A stretch of 64,000 bases of DNA from Punica granatum. Taxonomy: Eukaryota; Streptophyta; Magnoliopsida; Myrtales; Lythraceae. Below are positions 48,955 through 60,430 of the stretch, in pieces. The notes under the pieces were generated by a model, which worked only from the letters and a program-made list of their open reading frames with translations, was not told the origin of the DNA and made no database searches. Every line of letters starts with the position of its first letter. Within the stretch, counting starts at the first letter, position 1. A program made the position numbers and the translations under genes. Where the stretch lies: NCBI RefSeq assembly GCF_007655135.1, contig NC_045133.1, positions 17,767,845-17,831,844 of the forward strand, written 5' to 3'.

Positions 48955-49005
48955 TATTGTATATTGATAAGCGTTGAACTATTTGAACTAACCCATATTG
49001 GTAAA
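48955..49005 (-). repeat. SINE family copy 8, 5' end only (reverse)
   Basis: Minus strand CCAATATGGGTTAGTTCAAA, TAGTTCAACGCTTATC corresponds to the 5' end of copy 6. The rest of the body is not recognisable. Confidence 0.5.
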
Positions 49006-49678
49006 TCAATTTGTTCTTTGTTTTCTTTTATGAAGCCAAATGAGCTTCATATTACAAGTAATTAAGGAATTTTTTTGTGTCAAAACTTAATAACATTTTT
49101 TCCATTTAATTTTTCTGAGGTAAATCATGGGTATTCAATATGATATGTTATCTTCTATATTACCTTTTAAATTATAGTGCATTAAAAAGTGTCTCCCTGT
49201 GCCTGACAAAAGAAAAGGAAAGAAAAAAGAAGTGCTTTCAGGTAAGGAAGGCTGATATCATAGCACAATCATATCTAATACTTGTGGAAGTATCCATAAT
49301 TCATTTTCTGACAAAAGATAATTTAGCCACAAAGTGATAAAAGATAAGAAAACAAAGGGAAGAAATCCAAAAACAAGTAGATCATATTGTGCTGAATCCC
49401 ATGAAGAAGTCCATACAAAATTATATATTAATTATTGAAGCACAAGTTCAACCACTTTCAAACAATTACAACAATCTAAATACCAATAACAGTTGATAGC
49501 ACAAGGGGCATGAATTTAAAGCAACACAAACTCCCACACAAATCATGAAAAAGTTTTACACTTAGAGAAGAACTGAAGAGAAGAGATTTCCATCATGATC
49601 ATAGAAAGCTAGCTCGAGTTGAGTGAAATAAATTCCTTTAGAAATAACATATACTATGCTATAGATTCAACCTTCTAG
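49006..49678. other. 3' flank of the SHR-like gene
   Basis: The part nearest the stop codon is the probable 3' UTR of the minus-strand GRAS gene. No other feature is supported. Confidence 0.45.
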
Positions 49679-50992
49679 CTAGGGTTTCCAAGCCGAAGCC
49701 CACACCACTGGTTCGTCCTTCCAAGCCAAGTAAATTCCCAGTTCCTGATCCACCTGACCTTGCGGTGGCACTAGGGACCACCCGGCTTGGTACCTCTTGA
49801 GCAGAGCCTTGACATCATCGATGACGTCGTCACTAAACCTGACTGGGAAGAATGCTTGCTTGAGCTTGTTCGACCATTGAATCCCTCTTTCTCTTCTCTC
49901 GCACTCGCCGCCGGTGATATTTCCATCACCGTCATCACTGCAGGTGTCACAGGCCAAAACCCTAACTATGCTCCTCGAGCAGTCCCTCTCCAACATCAAC
50001 CTTTCATTACTCGTCGGGATGAAGCTCTCTTCTAGCATCTCGAAATACAATGTGTAGAACCGAAGGCACTCCTCGAAGCACTTGACGAAATCTTCTCTCG
50101 GGCTTGAGAAATCAGCTTCTTCTTCCACAACGGTCACAACCTTGGGCCGGAGAGACTGGAACATTCGTATTACAGCTGTTCTATCCTCCACCTCGACTCT
50201 TCTCAGTGCCCCAATGCAATTCACCGCAACAGCTTCATCCTCCTGAATCCCTAGTTCCTCCTTTGTGAGCTCAGCTAGGTTGGTCGGTTCGCTGATCACG
50301 TTAATTTCAAAGGGTACTCCCATAAGCCTGGCAAACTTCTCCATCCTCTGTCCAATTTCCTTCATTACCAACCTCACAACGCTTGCGGTTACGATGATGG
50401 TGAGCTTCAAGCGTGGGGTCTCATCGTTTCTTGTGGCTAAGGCTTCGAGCAAGGTAGGCCATTGAGTGCATAGGGTATTGCTTATATCAATTATGTGAAG
50501 CTTGCTCTCCCCTTCTAGGGCTTCCAAAATTGCACCATTTGAAGCGACATGACCAAAGGTTGTCCATGGGCTCACCTCTTGAAACTTGAGTATTAACTTC
50601 CTCGCGGCATCGAAGGAGTGGCTCTTCTCCGCCACCGAGATTAAGGTTTTGTAACAACGTCTACCCGTGTCGGTCGCCTTGCAGAAGAGCGCTTGCAAGA
50701 AGTAGGAAGCCAGTTTCTGGTCGCAATCTCCATAGGGAGAAGCCAATTCATTCAACATCCATAGTAGGTGATGGATCTTACCCGAGTCCTTGTCGGAGAT
50801 CGCCCTCGCACACTCCCGAAGAAGGTTTGCTGCCCATTTCCCGGCCGCAGACAGCTCGGCAGAATCCGATGAATGAGTTGCTGGAGAAGGATGGCTGTTG
50901 TTAGCACTATGCATGTCTATGATCGGATCATCGCTTATTTGTTGATTGAAATTGAAGGGCGTTCCTTTGGAAGAAAAGAGGGATATGTCCAT
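49679..50992 (-). CDS. SHORT-ROOT-clade GRAS transcription regulator
   Basis: A single exon of 437 codons, intronless as is usual for GRAS genes. After a short low-complexity N terminus (about 50 residues), the GRAS domain starts at about residue 53 ([20 protein letters not shown], leucine heptad repeat I). Next are [20 protein letters not shown], the VHIID-type core LHIID at 165-169 within [14 protein letters not shown], a second leucine-rich part at about 209-262, a PFYRE region at about 283-325 ([20 protein letters not shown]) and [20 protein letters not shown]. The SAW end is [14 protein letters not shown]. The [20 protein letters not shown] and [20 protein letters not shown] blocks place it with SHORT-ROOT and not with SCR, DELLA or PAT1. 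Its N terminus is shorter than in Arabidopsis SHR, so it may be a SHR-like paralogue. SHR proteins act with SCR in ground-tissue patterning. The promoter contains a recent tandem duplication. Confidence 0.96.
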   Translation of the reverse strand: MDISLFSSKGTPFNFNQQISDDPIIDMHSANNSHPSPATHSSDSAELSAAGKWAANLLRECARAISDKDSGKIHHLLWMLNELASPYGDCDQKLASYFLQALFCKATDTGRRCYKTLISVAEKSHSFDAARKLILKFQEVSPWTTFGHVASNGAILEALEGESKLHIIDISNTLCTQWPTLLEALATRNDETPRLKLTIIVTASVVRLVMKEIGQRMEKFARLMGVPFEINVISEPTNLAELTKEELGIQEDEAVAVNCIGALRRVEVEDRTAVIRMFQSLRPKVVTVVEEEADFSSPREDFVKCFEECLRFYTLYFEMLEESFIPTSNERLMLERDCSRSIVRVLACDTCSDDGDGNITGGECERRERGIQWSNKLKQAFFPVRFSDDVIDDVKALLKRYQAGWSLVPPQGQVDQELGIYLAWKDEPVVWASAWKP

Positions 50993-51130
50993 TTGGGGAA
51001 GTAGCTGAGTTTCATATGTGTGTATTCATGGAAATGACGAGAGAGAGGGATAGAGAATAATAGCAAAATCTCTAATTAATAGTTATGAATTAGGACCCAT
51101 ATATCACTTTGGGTCATTGTCTTGCTTGAT

Positions 51131-51615
51131 TAATTATAGTATATATAGCTTGCATTTTATATTATGGATCTTCAGACGTCACCTATAAATTATTGAGGTC
51201 GGGCATACAAAAAAGATGAATGGTTCGATTTTCTCACGCAGGACGCATAAAATGTTACACGTGGAATTTCTGATATTTGGAATAATTTAATTTCCTCCTA
51301 TTTGTGGTCATCACAAAATTTTATTATGTGATAATAAAAGCCACAAAATCGGCCATCATCTCCAGCAAGGGTTTTCTCTAATTATAGTATATATAGCTTG
51401 CATTTATTATGTGATAAATTATTGAGGTCGGGCATACAAAAAAGATGAATGGTTCGATTTTCTCACGCAGGACGCATAAAATGTTACACGTGGAATTTCT
51501 GATATTTGGAATAATTTAATTTCCTCCTATTTGTGGTCATCACAAAATTTTATTATGTGATAATAAAAGCCACAAAATCGGCCATCATCTCCAGCAAGGG
51601 TTTTCTCTAATTACA
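51131..51615 (-). repeat. Tandem duplication of about 230-250 bp in the SHR-like promoter, including the TATA box
   Basis: The proximal unit (51131-51386) and distal unit (51379-51615) are almost identical from TATTGAGGTCGGGCATAC to GCAAGGGTTTTCTCTAATTA, with a 229-bp offset. The TATA-like box (minus strand TATATATA) is at 51140-51147 in the proximal unit, about 150 bp before the ATG, and again at 51388-51395. The proximal unit carries 19 extra bases near ATTATGGATCTTCAGACGTC. Near-identity suggests a recent event. Confidence 0.9.
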
Positions 51616-54600
51616 ATACATGAGATGGGATGATACATATATCACTACAAGAAATAAATATATTATATATATATATATATGAGATGGAACTAATAGAATA
51701 ATTATATATACATATTGAAGAGATAAATATAAATAGTGAATTGATCATTATTCTTGATGGAATCCTTAACTGATTGATTAATTAATTAATGATATGGCAA
51801 CTGGGTCTTGCAAAAACAAGAGGACAAACAACATATTTCTTTTGGTTAACAAAAGAACAAAGAGGTAACGATAAAGCCGAAGCACTTTGATGTAGACAAG
51901 AATTGAGCTTGGGCAGTGAATGTATACATATTGTTGAATGTGATTAAAGCAATTTTCATCTTTCAACGAAAAAGGATGGTACAATGTTGAGAGTATTTGT
52001 ATTCCATATCAAAAAGACATAAAGAAATTCATAAGATTTTAGAGATTAGGTATCATAATATATTTAATTCAAACTTTTAAGTTGGAGATAATCCAATAAT
52101 TTATAAGTTCAGTGAATATTTTACATATAACTTCACATCCACCTTCGACAACCAAGAGCGACAAGCCTCCGGGTTGAATTTCCATCGATGAGATTCCCTA
52201 TGCCCCCTCCTCCTTATGTCCCCATTTTTTTGGTGGATTTGCGTGCATATGCCTATATTGTTACCTTTAAGAAATCACCTTTTCAACCATGATTTAGATA
52301 ACAAACACAATTATAACCTTTCCTTATATTTATATTATTTATAACCTATATTAATTTTCACCTATATTTTGCTATATATATATATATATATATTAATTAT
52401 GTGCATCCCTATATTGTTAGTTGTTCCTTAGGTTCACGATTCTTATTTTTGGGTATCGAGTTACTCATCTTTATAAAAAGCGGATCAAGTTGATTAATAT
52501 AGCTAATCTGAGTGCATGGGCTCGGCTATCATCTTTTGGTTGCATGATGTTTGGAAAAGATAGGCAAGGACGGCATATCGAAATTTAGGAATCATGAATG
52601 AGGCATCTAAAAAGGCTTATTCCTCCTCTGCGTACAAACAACAAGACAAGAGTTTTGGATATTTTATATAAAATTTATTTTATAATACATGACAGTATTA
52701 TAATTAGTTGATATAATTACATAAGAAAACAAAATTTGAGAACCTTTCGAACCCTATAATTGGAGATTAAGTCCTTGTTCGAGCCTCCTAACTGATTCCT
52801 CCTATTTTCACAAATATAAATTAGTTGTGGTCCATGCATGTTATTTTCATAGACGTCACGTACTTGAAAATTATTATATAAAAAACTTAGTATATATCAA
52901 AGTTTAAATTGTTCAAAATTTTCTTATTAGTTTTGTAATATTTTATTTGGGTATGTTGAAGATAAATTGCCGTGAGATTGAGCTCATATCATTATCATCA
53001 TCCCCCATTTAAATCCTAACTATTCAGCCTCTTTAATTTCCTTACCAGTATATTTTCAAAGTATTATATGGTTTTGATTTAAAAGTTAAAACATGTGGAA
53101 TAATGCAACCGAAAAAGAAAAAAAAAGTAACCGCGAAAAACATGTGTAATAATCTCCACTTTTATTTTATTTGAAATATTCATGGTAGTTTACAAATTAT
53201 TATTTCATATACGATTATATTTGATTAATAAGAAAACAAATTTTTTATTTTAAAACCCTTAAATTGATAGGTTTTAAAATGAAACGTGAAAACATAATTT
53301 TAGTAATGAGATAATTAATTACGTACAAAGTTTTTAGTCATAATAGACATGTAAAAAATACGATTTAGTTTATGACTGAAATTCTTCAATGATTCTATCT
53401 CGTTATATGGCATGAGAAAGTGCCATTTTTTTTTCAATAAGCTAATGGTGAGAAAGTGCCAATTAGATTGCAACAAATAGGTGAATGAGTGAACAATTAC
53501 CATAATTGTTGTTAATAATAGCAATCTCATATATTCTTTCTCACTATATTATTGTGTGGTATAATTTCAAATTTTCTCAAAATATCATACAAAGAGAAAA
53601 AGGTATAGAAAGCATATAAATAATCATAGCCTACCCGGTAACCAAATAAAAGGAAAAAAGAATAGCCTTAAAATAGTAATCAAATCAATATAACATTCAA
53701 GTTCATCTAGGGGAATATTTCTCTGAATTTCAGGAATAAGGAAATTCCAGAACATTAAATTCCTTGTATCTTCAACTTATGGTTATGTGAAATTTCGTAT
53801 TCTGGATCTAATAAATCCAAATAGACTCAACGATATATTTATCTTACATTATTTGTATTTAGGGATACGATGGAACGTTTTTCTTGAAAAATTAAACGCT
53901 CTCCCAAGAACTTTAAAAAGTTTTTTCGAATCATATCTCTTTGTACCTTAACCAGCCGGCCCTCTCGCTCAATCTCAGTATGCTCTTATATATTTTGAAT
54001 GACTATCTCTATTATACCTTATCATATTGTGTGTATATTATGTGTTTTTAAAAAATATAGTATATAACTTATAAAAAAAATATTTATAATGTTTCTTGAC
54101 AATTACAATAATAATCTCATACAAATGAGCTAAAAATTCCTCTTATCGTTGTAATCTTATTCATTTTAGTTTTATTTGCAATTTTTTTTCATTACAAAAC
54201 AATATGATATATTTTATAATATCATTTCTTTATATGATTGAATTGTTGAAATTTCATCTTTTGTTCTCATAATCCTAAGAAAAAATTATAGACTAATTCC
54301 GCGTTTTCTGAATTTCAGAAACTGCAAATAACTTTTATAAATCGATTACTGCTATTAATACTTCTTTTCTACAATTCTTCTTTCAAACTAATTACCTTAG
54401 TTCTGCAAGAAAACTTCAATTAATTATAATCTTAATAATAACCCAAAAATTTATTCCTTCAACATTTCAGTTACATGATTTCCGAAACGTAGAGTTCAAT
54501 TATAAGAAAATATATCTATCACATGACATGTTTCTATAGATTTGGGGTGGTGATGTTTTTCGCTTTGCTTCCGCCACCAAATAGATCGATTGGATGGGAC

Positions 54601-54900
54601 AAAAGAAAAGGGAAGAGAATGGCTTTGAAATATTCTTGGGCAGTTTCTGTTTGTACCCATTGGTTTGTTCACATTGAAGATGTTTAAATAGAATTTCAGA
54701 ATTAATATAAATCAGCAAAACTATATTTTCCTCGTTAATTTCAACAGATATTATTAAATTTTTAAACAAAATTCCACTATTGCAGCCTTTATTCTCTCGG
54801 ATAAAGTAAATTAAAGCGCAGTTACAAATTGATTTAAACAGGCTATTGATGATCTGCACTTTCACTCAACAATTTATGTGAATATTATCGTAACTGGTAA
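51616..54900. other. AT-rich intergenic, no gene seen
   Basis: (TA)n tracts at about 51660-51680 and 52376-52391. Short frames overlap by chance. No conserved protein, tRNA or TIR pair is recognised. Confidence 0.4.
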
Positions 54901-56164
54901 AGGTACAAATAGAAAATGCTCGAAGGAATATTAAGAGATCAAGAAGCATTTCCGTGATAATGTAATCCAAGGTAAGCTCGGGAACAACCAATGCCTTCGC
55001 TAAATCCCCGGCCCCAGGACAACGTTCCTCTCAATTGAAAACCGAAGAGGATCCCACATATCCACAAAAGGTGGATCTTGATCAGTACACAATCACAAAA
55101 AGGGCTCTTATGAGTCCGCAGAAACACAAACGACCCCTTAAGCCGGACTTTGCGGAAACCGAACCAACATTTCCATGATGATTGAATTGGGACCTGCTTT
55201 TGGAGACTGCACAAGATTTAGGCAAGTGCAGGTCCGAGAGACATAAAAGCATAAAAGGGTCGAACAAGCTCCACCTCAGAGTCTGCAGATTGAGACAATG
55301 CGTTCCGGGTATGTGATCCCTATCTATCTCGTACTCGTTTCTCTGCAGATAATTTGTGGGTCTGGGGCATCTGTTTAGACCTTTTGATATTGCTCATACC
55401 TTGGAAAACAACTGCACGACACACGCATAGTTGCTATCAGAACAGTGACGCACAGTTCATCGTTTGGAATGACGTACTCTTTTTAACACACATCCTTATT
55501 AGCACCATCTACTCATGGAGTGATGTCTCTGGTTGAAATACCTCCAGAGCCAACTGAGTTTCATGATGAATTGAACCCCAACCCTTTCCAATGAATGTAG
55601 ATTACCAATTGGATTATAACAATTTCAAAACGGAGACACTGCAATTTATTCGATTCGCAACCTCGTTGTCAACGCTTCTGAAGGGCAACATCCATTGCTG
55701 CTATATATTCTCTCATGTGTCCGAACAAATTGAAATCCTCCTGCAGTTTTCTCTAGAGAATGCCAGCATATAAGAGGGACAATTAAATCTTATCGTTACC
55801 GAAGCTCAATTTCAAAACGAACAGTTGAGGGAAAATTAAATCTTATCGTTATTGAAGCTCAAATTCAAAACAAACAGTTGGCTCTCATTGGTAACAAGTG
55901 AATTATCCAAAAGCCATTTGCGTTAACTATGATGGTTAACCTCCCAGAGCCGTACCTAGCCCCATTATGGGAGAACCGTCATTTTGCATACACCGACATG
56001 CTTCAAATGCATAGGACATCGTCATTCGTAACTGAAGCTTGAAAAAGAAACCAATTCCCTGTCCGGACACTAATGTTATCTCTGTGGGTAGATCCTTTCC
56101 AAAGTGTCAACATGGAAAGAAACATGATTAGCTAGAATTCGGGGCCCAGAGACACCAACTCCAC
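54901..56164. other. SELENOF 3' flank; coding-like but broken stretch at about 54950-55290
   Basis: The minus strand at 55290-54950 is less AT-rich and reads pieces such as DPPFVDMWDPLRFSIERNVV and GDLAKALVVPELTLDYIITE in different frames, as expected of a decayed exon. I do not recognise the parent protein. A short direct repeat (GGGAAAATTAAATCTTATCG-like) occurs at about 55780-55860. Confidence 0.35.
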
Positions 56165-59100
56165 TTACTTTGATGAAGCAGACTTGAGCTTCTCTCGTAG
56201 AAATTGCAGTATATGCTCACGTTTCCAATTGTCGATTCTGCAAAAAGAAGCAGCGCAAGTAGAAACCCCAGATTTATGTAAAATGTGCAAACAGCACGGA
56301 GGATATCCCTAGTTAAATTACTAGGTAACTTCAGTCTAACTGACTGAGCCAACCACACTGAAAGAACCTGTTGAAGTACATATTATGACAACACATCACC
56401 AGTTACCTCGAACTACAAATAAGTTCATCTATGACAGGGGCTTATGACAGGAACTGCCCTCAAGGTGAAAACCACTCCAGTTTTCAAACGTATTTCCGTC
56501 AGAAAATTGACCACGCAAACTAAAGAAGAAAAACTTTTGTGGTCTTATGTTAATAGATGAGGGCTCACACATATAATGCAGTCTCTACATAATTGTGCAC
56601 AGTTGCTACACTTGATTGGTCTTTTTCAATTTTCATTATATTTCCTGACAATTACTTGAAGCAAGAAAACAAGTAAGAGTTTTGAGAAGGAAACTCACCT
56701 GATAGTGTCTTTTTGTTGACCATCCTCATCGAGCATGGTCAATTTCGGTGGTGAATTGAAAACATACTGCACCTTGACAGAAGGAAACTGGTCCTTCTCT
56801 TCTTCAATAAATCCGACGATTTCAGGATAAAATACTAATTTCCTCATGCAAACTTCCAATACTGCCCCTGAATAGGTAATCTGCGAGTGACAAAGGAATT
56901 CGTATTTCATTACTAAATATCAGCAATAAACTGAAACTTTACTTTTTGGAGTTTATTAACAGTAAGCTACAGTTACGTCAAGCTCTAAGGAAAAGATGGC
57001 TCATAAGTTAGAAATGGAAAGCTTGCATACTGATCTTTGCTCAGATTTTCGGAAGAGATTCAGAGCCATGTTCATGTCCAAGCAAAATCAAAGATAAGAA
57101 AAGTCTTGCAATATAATATATTTCAAGCTGGAAGGTAAATCGACCATATAAGAGAAAATGCATGCTATTATTTTCTCAATGGTGAAAAAGTTTGAAGAAC
57201 TAAGATCAGACAACTTGATCATCACAAAGTAGCCTATAGAAAGAGTCTCAATGTAGTTGTTTAGTAAAATCTGTGATTGCCAAGTTTCGCAGAATATCAA
57301 CATAGATCTGACAATGCCAAACTACATGGTGCTCAAAAATGGAGTTCCAGATTGTCATTACCTAACCCCTAAAGCATGATTTCTCTTTGTCAAAGTTTTA
57401 AATGTACTATAACCTTTTAGTTACTTCCCAGGGATAACAGGAAACTGGAGACAAGAAAGTATGACAGTGCACCTTTCAGAAACGCTTAGAGTGCGTTTGG
57501 ATTGAGAGTTGAGTTTTGGTCTTAATTGGTTTGTAATGATTGTATTGTTGAATTATGAGAAAAAGTGTGAAAAAGTAATAAATAATTGAGGGAAAATAAT
57601 GATTAAGTAATGATTGTGTTGTTGAATTGTGAAAAAATAATGAATAGTTGAGAGAATTTAATATTAAAATTGAATTGAATGGTTAAAAATATTTTAAAAA
57701 TAAAAAAAGTAATGATTGTGATGTTGAATTGAAGATAAGTGGAGTTGAGTTGAGTTGAACATTGTTTATAAAACAAACACACCCTAGTTTTTTAAAAATT
57801 CCAAATGAACCTTGACACCGAGAAAACTTCTAAATCACAGTTCATCAGCTAATTATGGTAAAAAAAAAAATTATTACTGTCTCTTCCGTCTATTTTATTT
57901 TAAGTCTAATTCACCCTACAAGTAGTAAAGGACCTTGGGATCAGATTCAAAGTGTAACATCATGTCTTTTTCACATTAAGTAGTGTAGCATCTATCTAAT
58001 CAAAGTAACTCTAAGCAACACCAGAATAATGACAAACACAAGCTCCCCATAAGTAACAAACATTAGAAAAGTATGGTTTGAAAGAAAATGGGGTCTATCC
58101 TTGGAAGGATGACATCATCAATACCTTGCTTGTCTCATCATCAGAATCCTCTGTGCAACACTTCAAACAGTCGGATACCAGCTCTGCACATAAAAGCTCC
58201 CTAATCAATACCCTGAAAAACTCCCTCTCAGTTTTCACAATATGATAAGTGTTCCCACATCATATCATATTTTGCATTTTAATCTTCCATGCCTAGAATC
58301 AGCCAACTTATGCCAGGTCCTTTACAATTTATAATCATTGTACATGCAACAAAATCTAACAAAGACTGGTGTAGACTCTAGAGAGAGTAAGGGAGTCGAG
58401 GGACTCACAGCAATCAAACTACCATCGTTGATCAGCCTAAAACCAATAAACAGCATCTAAATACATACTTCTTTAGTACAAGTATTCATCCTTTTAAACA
58501 AATATTTTGGGTTGTCCTGGGGTCAAAAAATTTCAGTAGCTTTTTTCTTCTCAATCTCATCCCTTGAGGCTGTTCACATGTTAGTATAAGTTCATTTTCA
58601 AGGGGGGTTTCTACGTATCTCTAGCTCAAAGGACGATACAACCAAATTTCCATCTACTGCTCGATAAACATTCGTCACTACACACCCAGATAAGTGTTCC
58701 CACATCATATCACATTTGCCAATTGCCATATAGTCTTCCATGCCAAGACTCGACCAACTTATCAGGTTCCTTTACAATTTACAACCATCCTATACACTAA
58801 AAAAACTAACCAAGACCGGTCTAGAAGGTTCAGACCAATCACACTATCCTCACTAGTTGTCGAGGGTCAACAAATTTCCATAACTTTTTATTCTCAAGCA
58901 ATATAACCAAATCCCAATCTACTACTGCTCTGTAAGTACAATAAGCATCCCATAGGCAAAAGGAAGTGAACCCATCATCAGGCAATAAACTTTCTGAATT
59001 TATAATTTGCACGAGCTAAGAATTTGATATCTAAAATAACAGTGAGAAGCTCATAACTCAATCGACTACTTCTGGTGCCAAAAATAACAATTGCAAAGTA

Positions 59101-59711
59101 CAACGTGAAATTGTGAGCAATCCAAGCATTCTAAATGTCAAATTAGCAAAATCTTCACAAACTTCTTCGGGATTATGATCTGTGCACTATGGAAACCACA
59201 GCTTGCAGCCTTAAAATTAACTATATCAATCAAGGCCAAGTGCAGCATAAAAGCCTAGAATCCCGGGGGATGAAAGTATCGAGCCATCAGATAATTTGAT
59301 GAACTTACAATTCAGGCAACAGAGAGCTTAACAATGATAGCAAAAAATTCACACTTTTTTTAAAAAAAAAAAATCTAGAAGTTAATTGCAGCGTAGTAAA
59401 GACATATAATCTAAATCCAGGATTTTCTCGTAGAGATAATAATATTGGCAAGCACAGAGCCAGTGAACTGCAAAGTCAAATAAATAGTGAGGGGGGAGAA
59501 GATGATGAAGCAAAGGGGCGCAGAGGGGACCTTGGTCCTTGACATACTCAGCGAAGGTGTTGCAGTCGGAGCAGAGGGCGAGACCAGTAAACCCTAAAGC
59601 CTCGCATTCTCTTGTGCTCAGTTGATCTCTCGATAGAGCAACTGGTAGCAATGCAGCGGCGACCACGAACAACAGAAAAAGGCATCGACGTGACTGGATC
59701 TGTGGACTCAT
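56165..59711 (-). CDS. SELENOF: Selenoprotein F (Sep15)-like thioredoxin-fold protein of the ER
   Basis: Four exons on the minus strand: 59531-59711, 58125-58183, 56699-56880 and 56165-56237, all with GT-AG borders. They encode 164 residues. I chose the ATG at 59711, which gives a signal peptide (MSPQIQSRRCLFLLFVVAAA) directly; an in-frame ATG at 59744 would add 11 polar residues in front. The cysteine-rich UGGT-binding part has Cys36, 47, 50, 66, 69 and 70 (GFTGLALCSDCNTFAEYVKD, SDCLKCCTED). The thioredoxin-like domain follows (VLEVCMRKLVFYPEIVGFIE, VKVQYVFNSPPKL, IDNWKREHILQFLREKL). Animal SELENOF has Cys-Gly-Sec at the redox site; here it is Cys91-Met92-Arg93, so selenocysteine is not replaced by cysteine. 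The family associates with UDP-glucose:glycoprotein glucosyltransferase in ER quality control. Intron 2 contains a MITE (57489-57785). Upstream lies a copy of the RPL38 promoter and leader. Confidence 0.93.
57489..57785 (+). mobile_element. MITE of the GTGCGTTTGG family inside SELENOF intron 2
   Basis: Begins GAGTGCGTTTGGATTGAGAG and ends AAAACAAACACACC. It matches the copy at 23357-23648 in the opposite orientation (TTGTAATGATTGTATTGTTG, TTGAATTGAATGGTTAAAA). Short TIRs, no coding capacity. It lies antisense within the intron and should be spliced out with it. Confidence 0.72.
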
Positions 59712-59748
59712 CTGTCTCTCTATCCTTGGGTCTGCCTCTCTCAATGTC

Positions 59749-60430
59749 GCTGCAAGTCATATTGTACAATCTTCAGATGCTATAAGTAGCGAGAAGCTCA
59801 AAAGAGAGAATAATAGCACATGATCCTTGAAATTTGCAGTTTCTGCTTAGAGCTTCAACTGCACATGTACTCTTTCTAGAGGGGCAGTTCACTCTCGACC
59901 TCCTAATTTCAACCGAATTATCACAATCTTGACATACATATTGCACACAAATCGAACCTGCCGAATGTACCCGAACGCTTTTTCAACATACTAAACACTC
60001 AACCACCACATCACGAGTTTCATACGGCACAAGAAAGCACCATGTACAGCACAGACACAATTAGAGCAAAAGGCATTCAACGAATGAACAATAATTGAGT
60101 AAATAATAATTGAAGGAAAAAAAGAATCCCATCATCATCATTTATAAGCCGATACCGATTCCAGTATGAACTCGGAAAAACCAACGAACAATCAAAAAGT
60201 CACAACATGCGAAAACTACGACATACGAATCTGAATATAAGCCCTGACTACAATCTGAGCCATAGAATCCAGCCATTGACGACCCAAGAGCTAAGAATGC
60301 GAGATTTGAACCGACTAAATCGAACTGTAAGCACATCGTTAAGTGGAAATGGTACCCTCTTGGGTCGACAAGACTTTGCGCTGAGAGGTCTCCTCGTCCA
60401 AAGCTCAGATTTTTAGCTCAGAATCAGTCA
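59749..60430 (-). promoter_or_regulatory. Putative captured leader: RPL38-derived exon 1 spliced to SELENOF
   Basis: On the minus strand the duplicated RPL38 leader ends ...AGAGG|GTACC. The original reads ...ATG|GTACC at 35650-35652, so at 60356-60358 the start codon is AGG while the donor is intact. An acceptor (GACTTGCAG|CGACATTG) sits at 59750, five bases before the upstream SELENOF ATG at 59744. Splicing 60355-59750 (606 nt) would give an mRNA with an RPL38-type 5' UTR and SELENOF coding sequence. The splice itself is inferred. Confidence 0.5.

Noticed and set aside
54939..55267. Possible exon on the minus strand (MWDPLRFSIERN, LVVPELTLDYIITE)
   Set aside because: Coding-like pieces are in different frames and the parent protein is not recognised; noted only as a possible decayed exon.
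59382..59530. Continuation of the SELENOF exon 1 frame past the donor
   Set aside because: Reads through the GT donor at 59530 into intron 1; the conserved protein continues in exon 2 (58125-58183).
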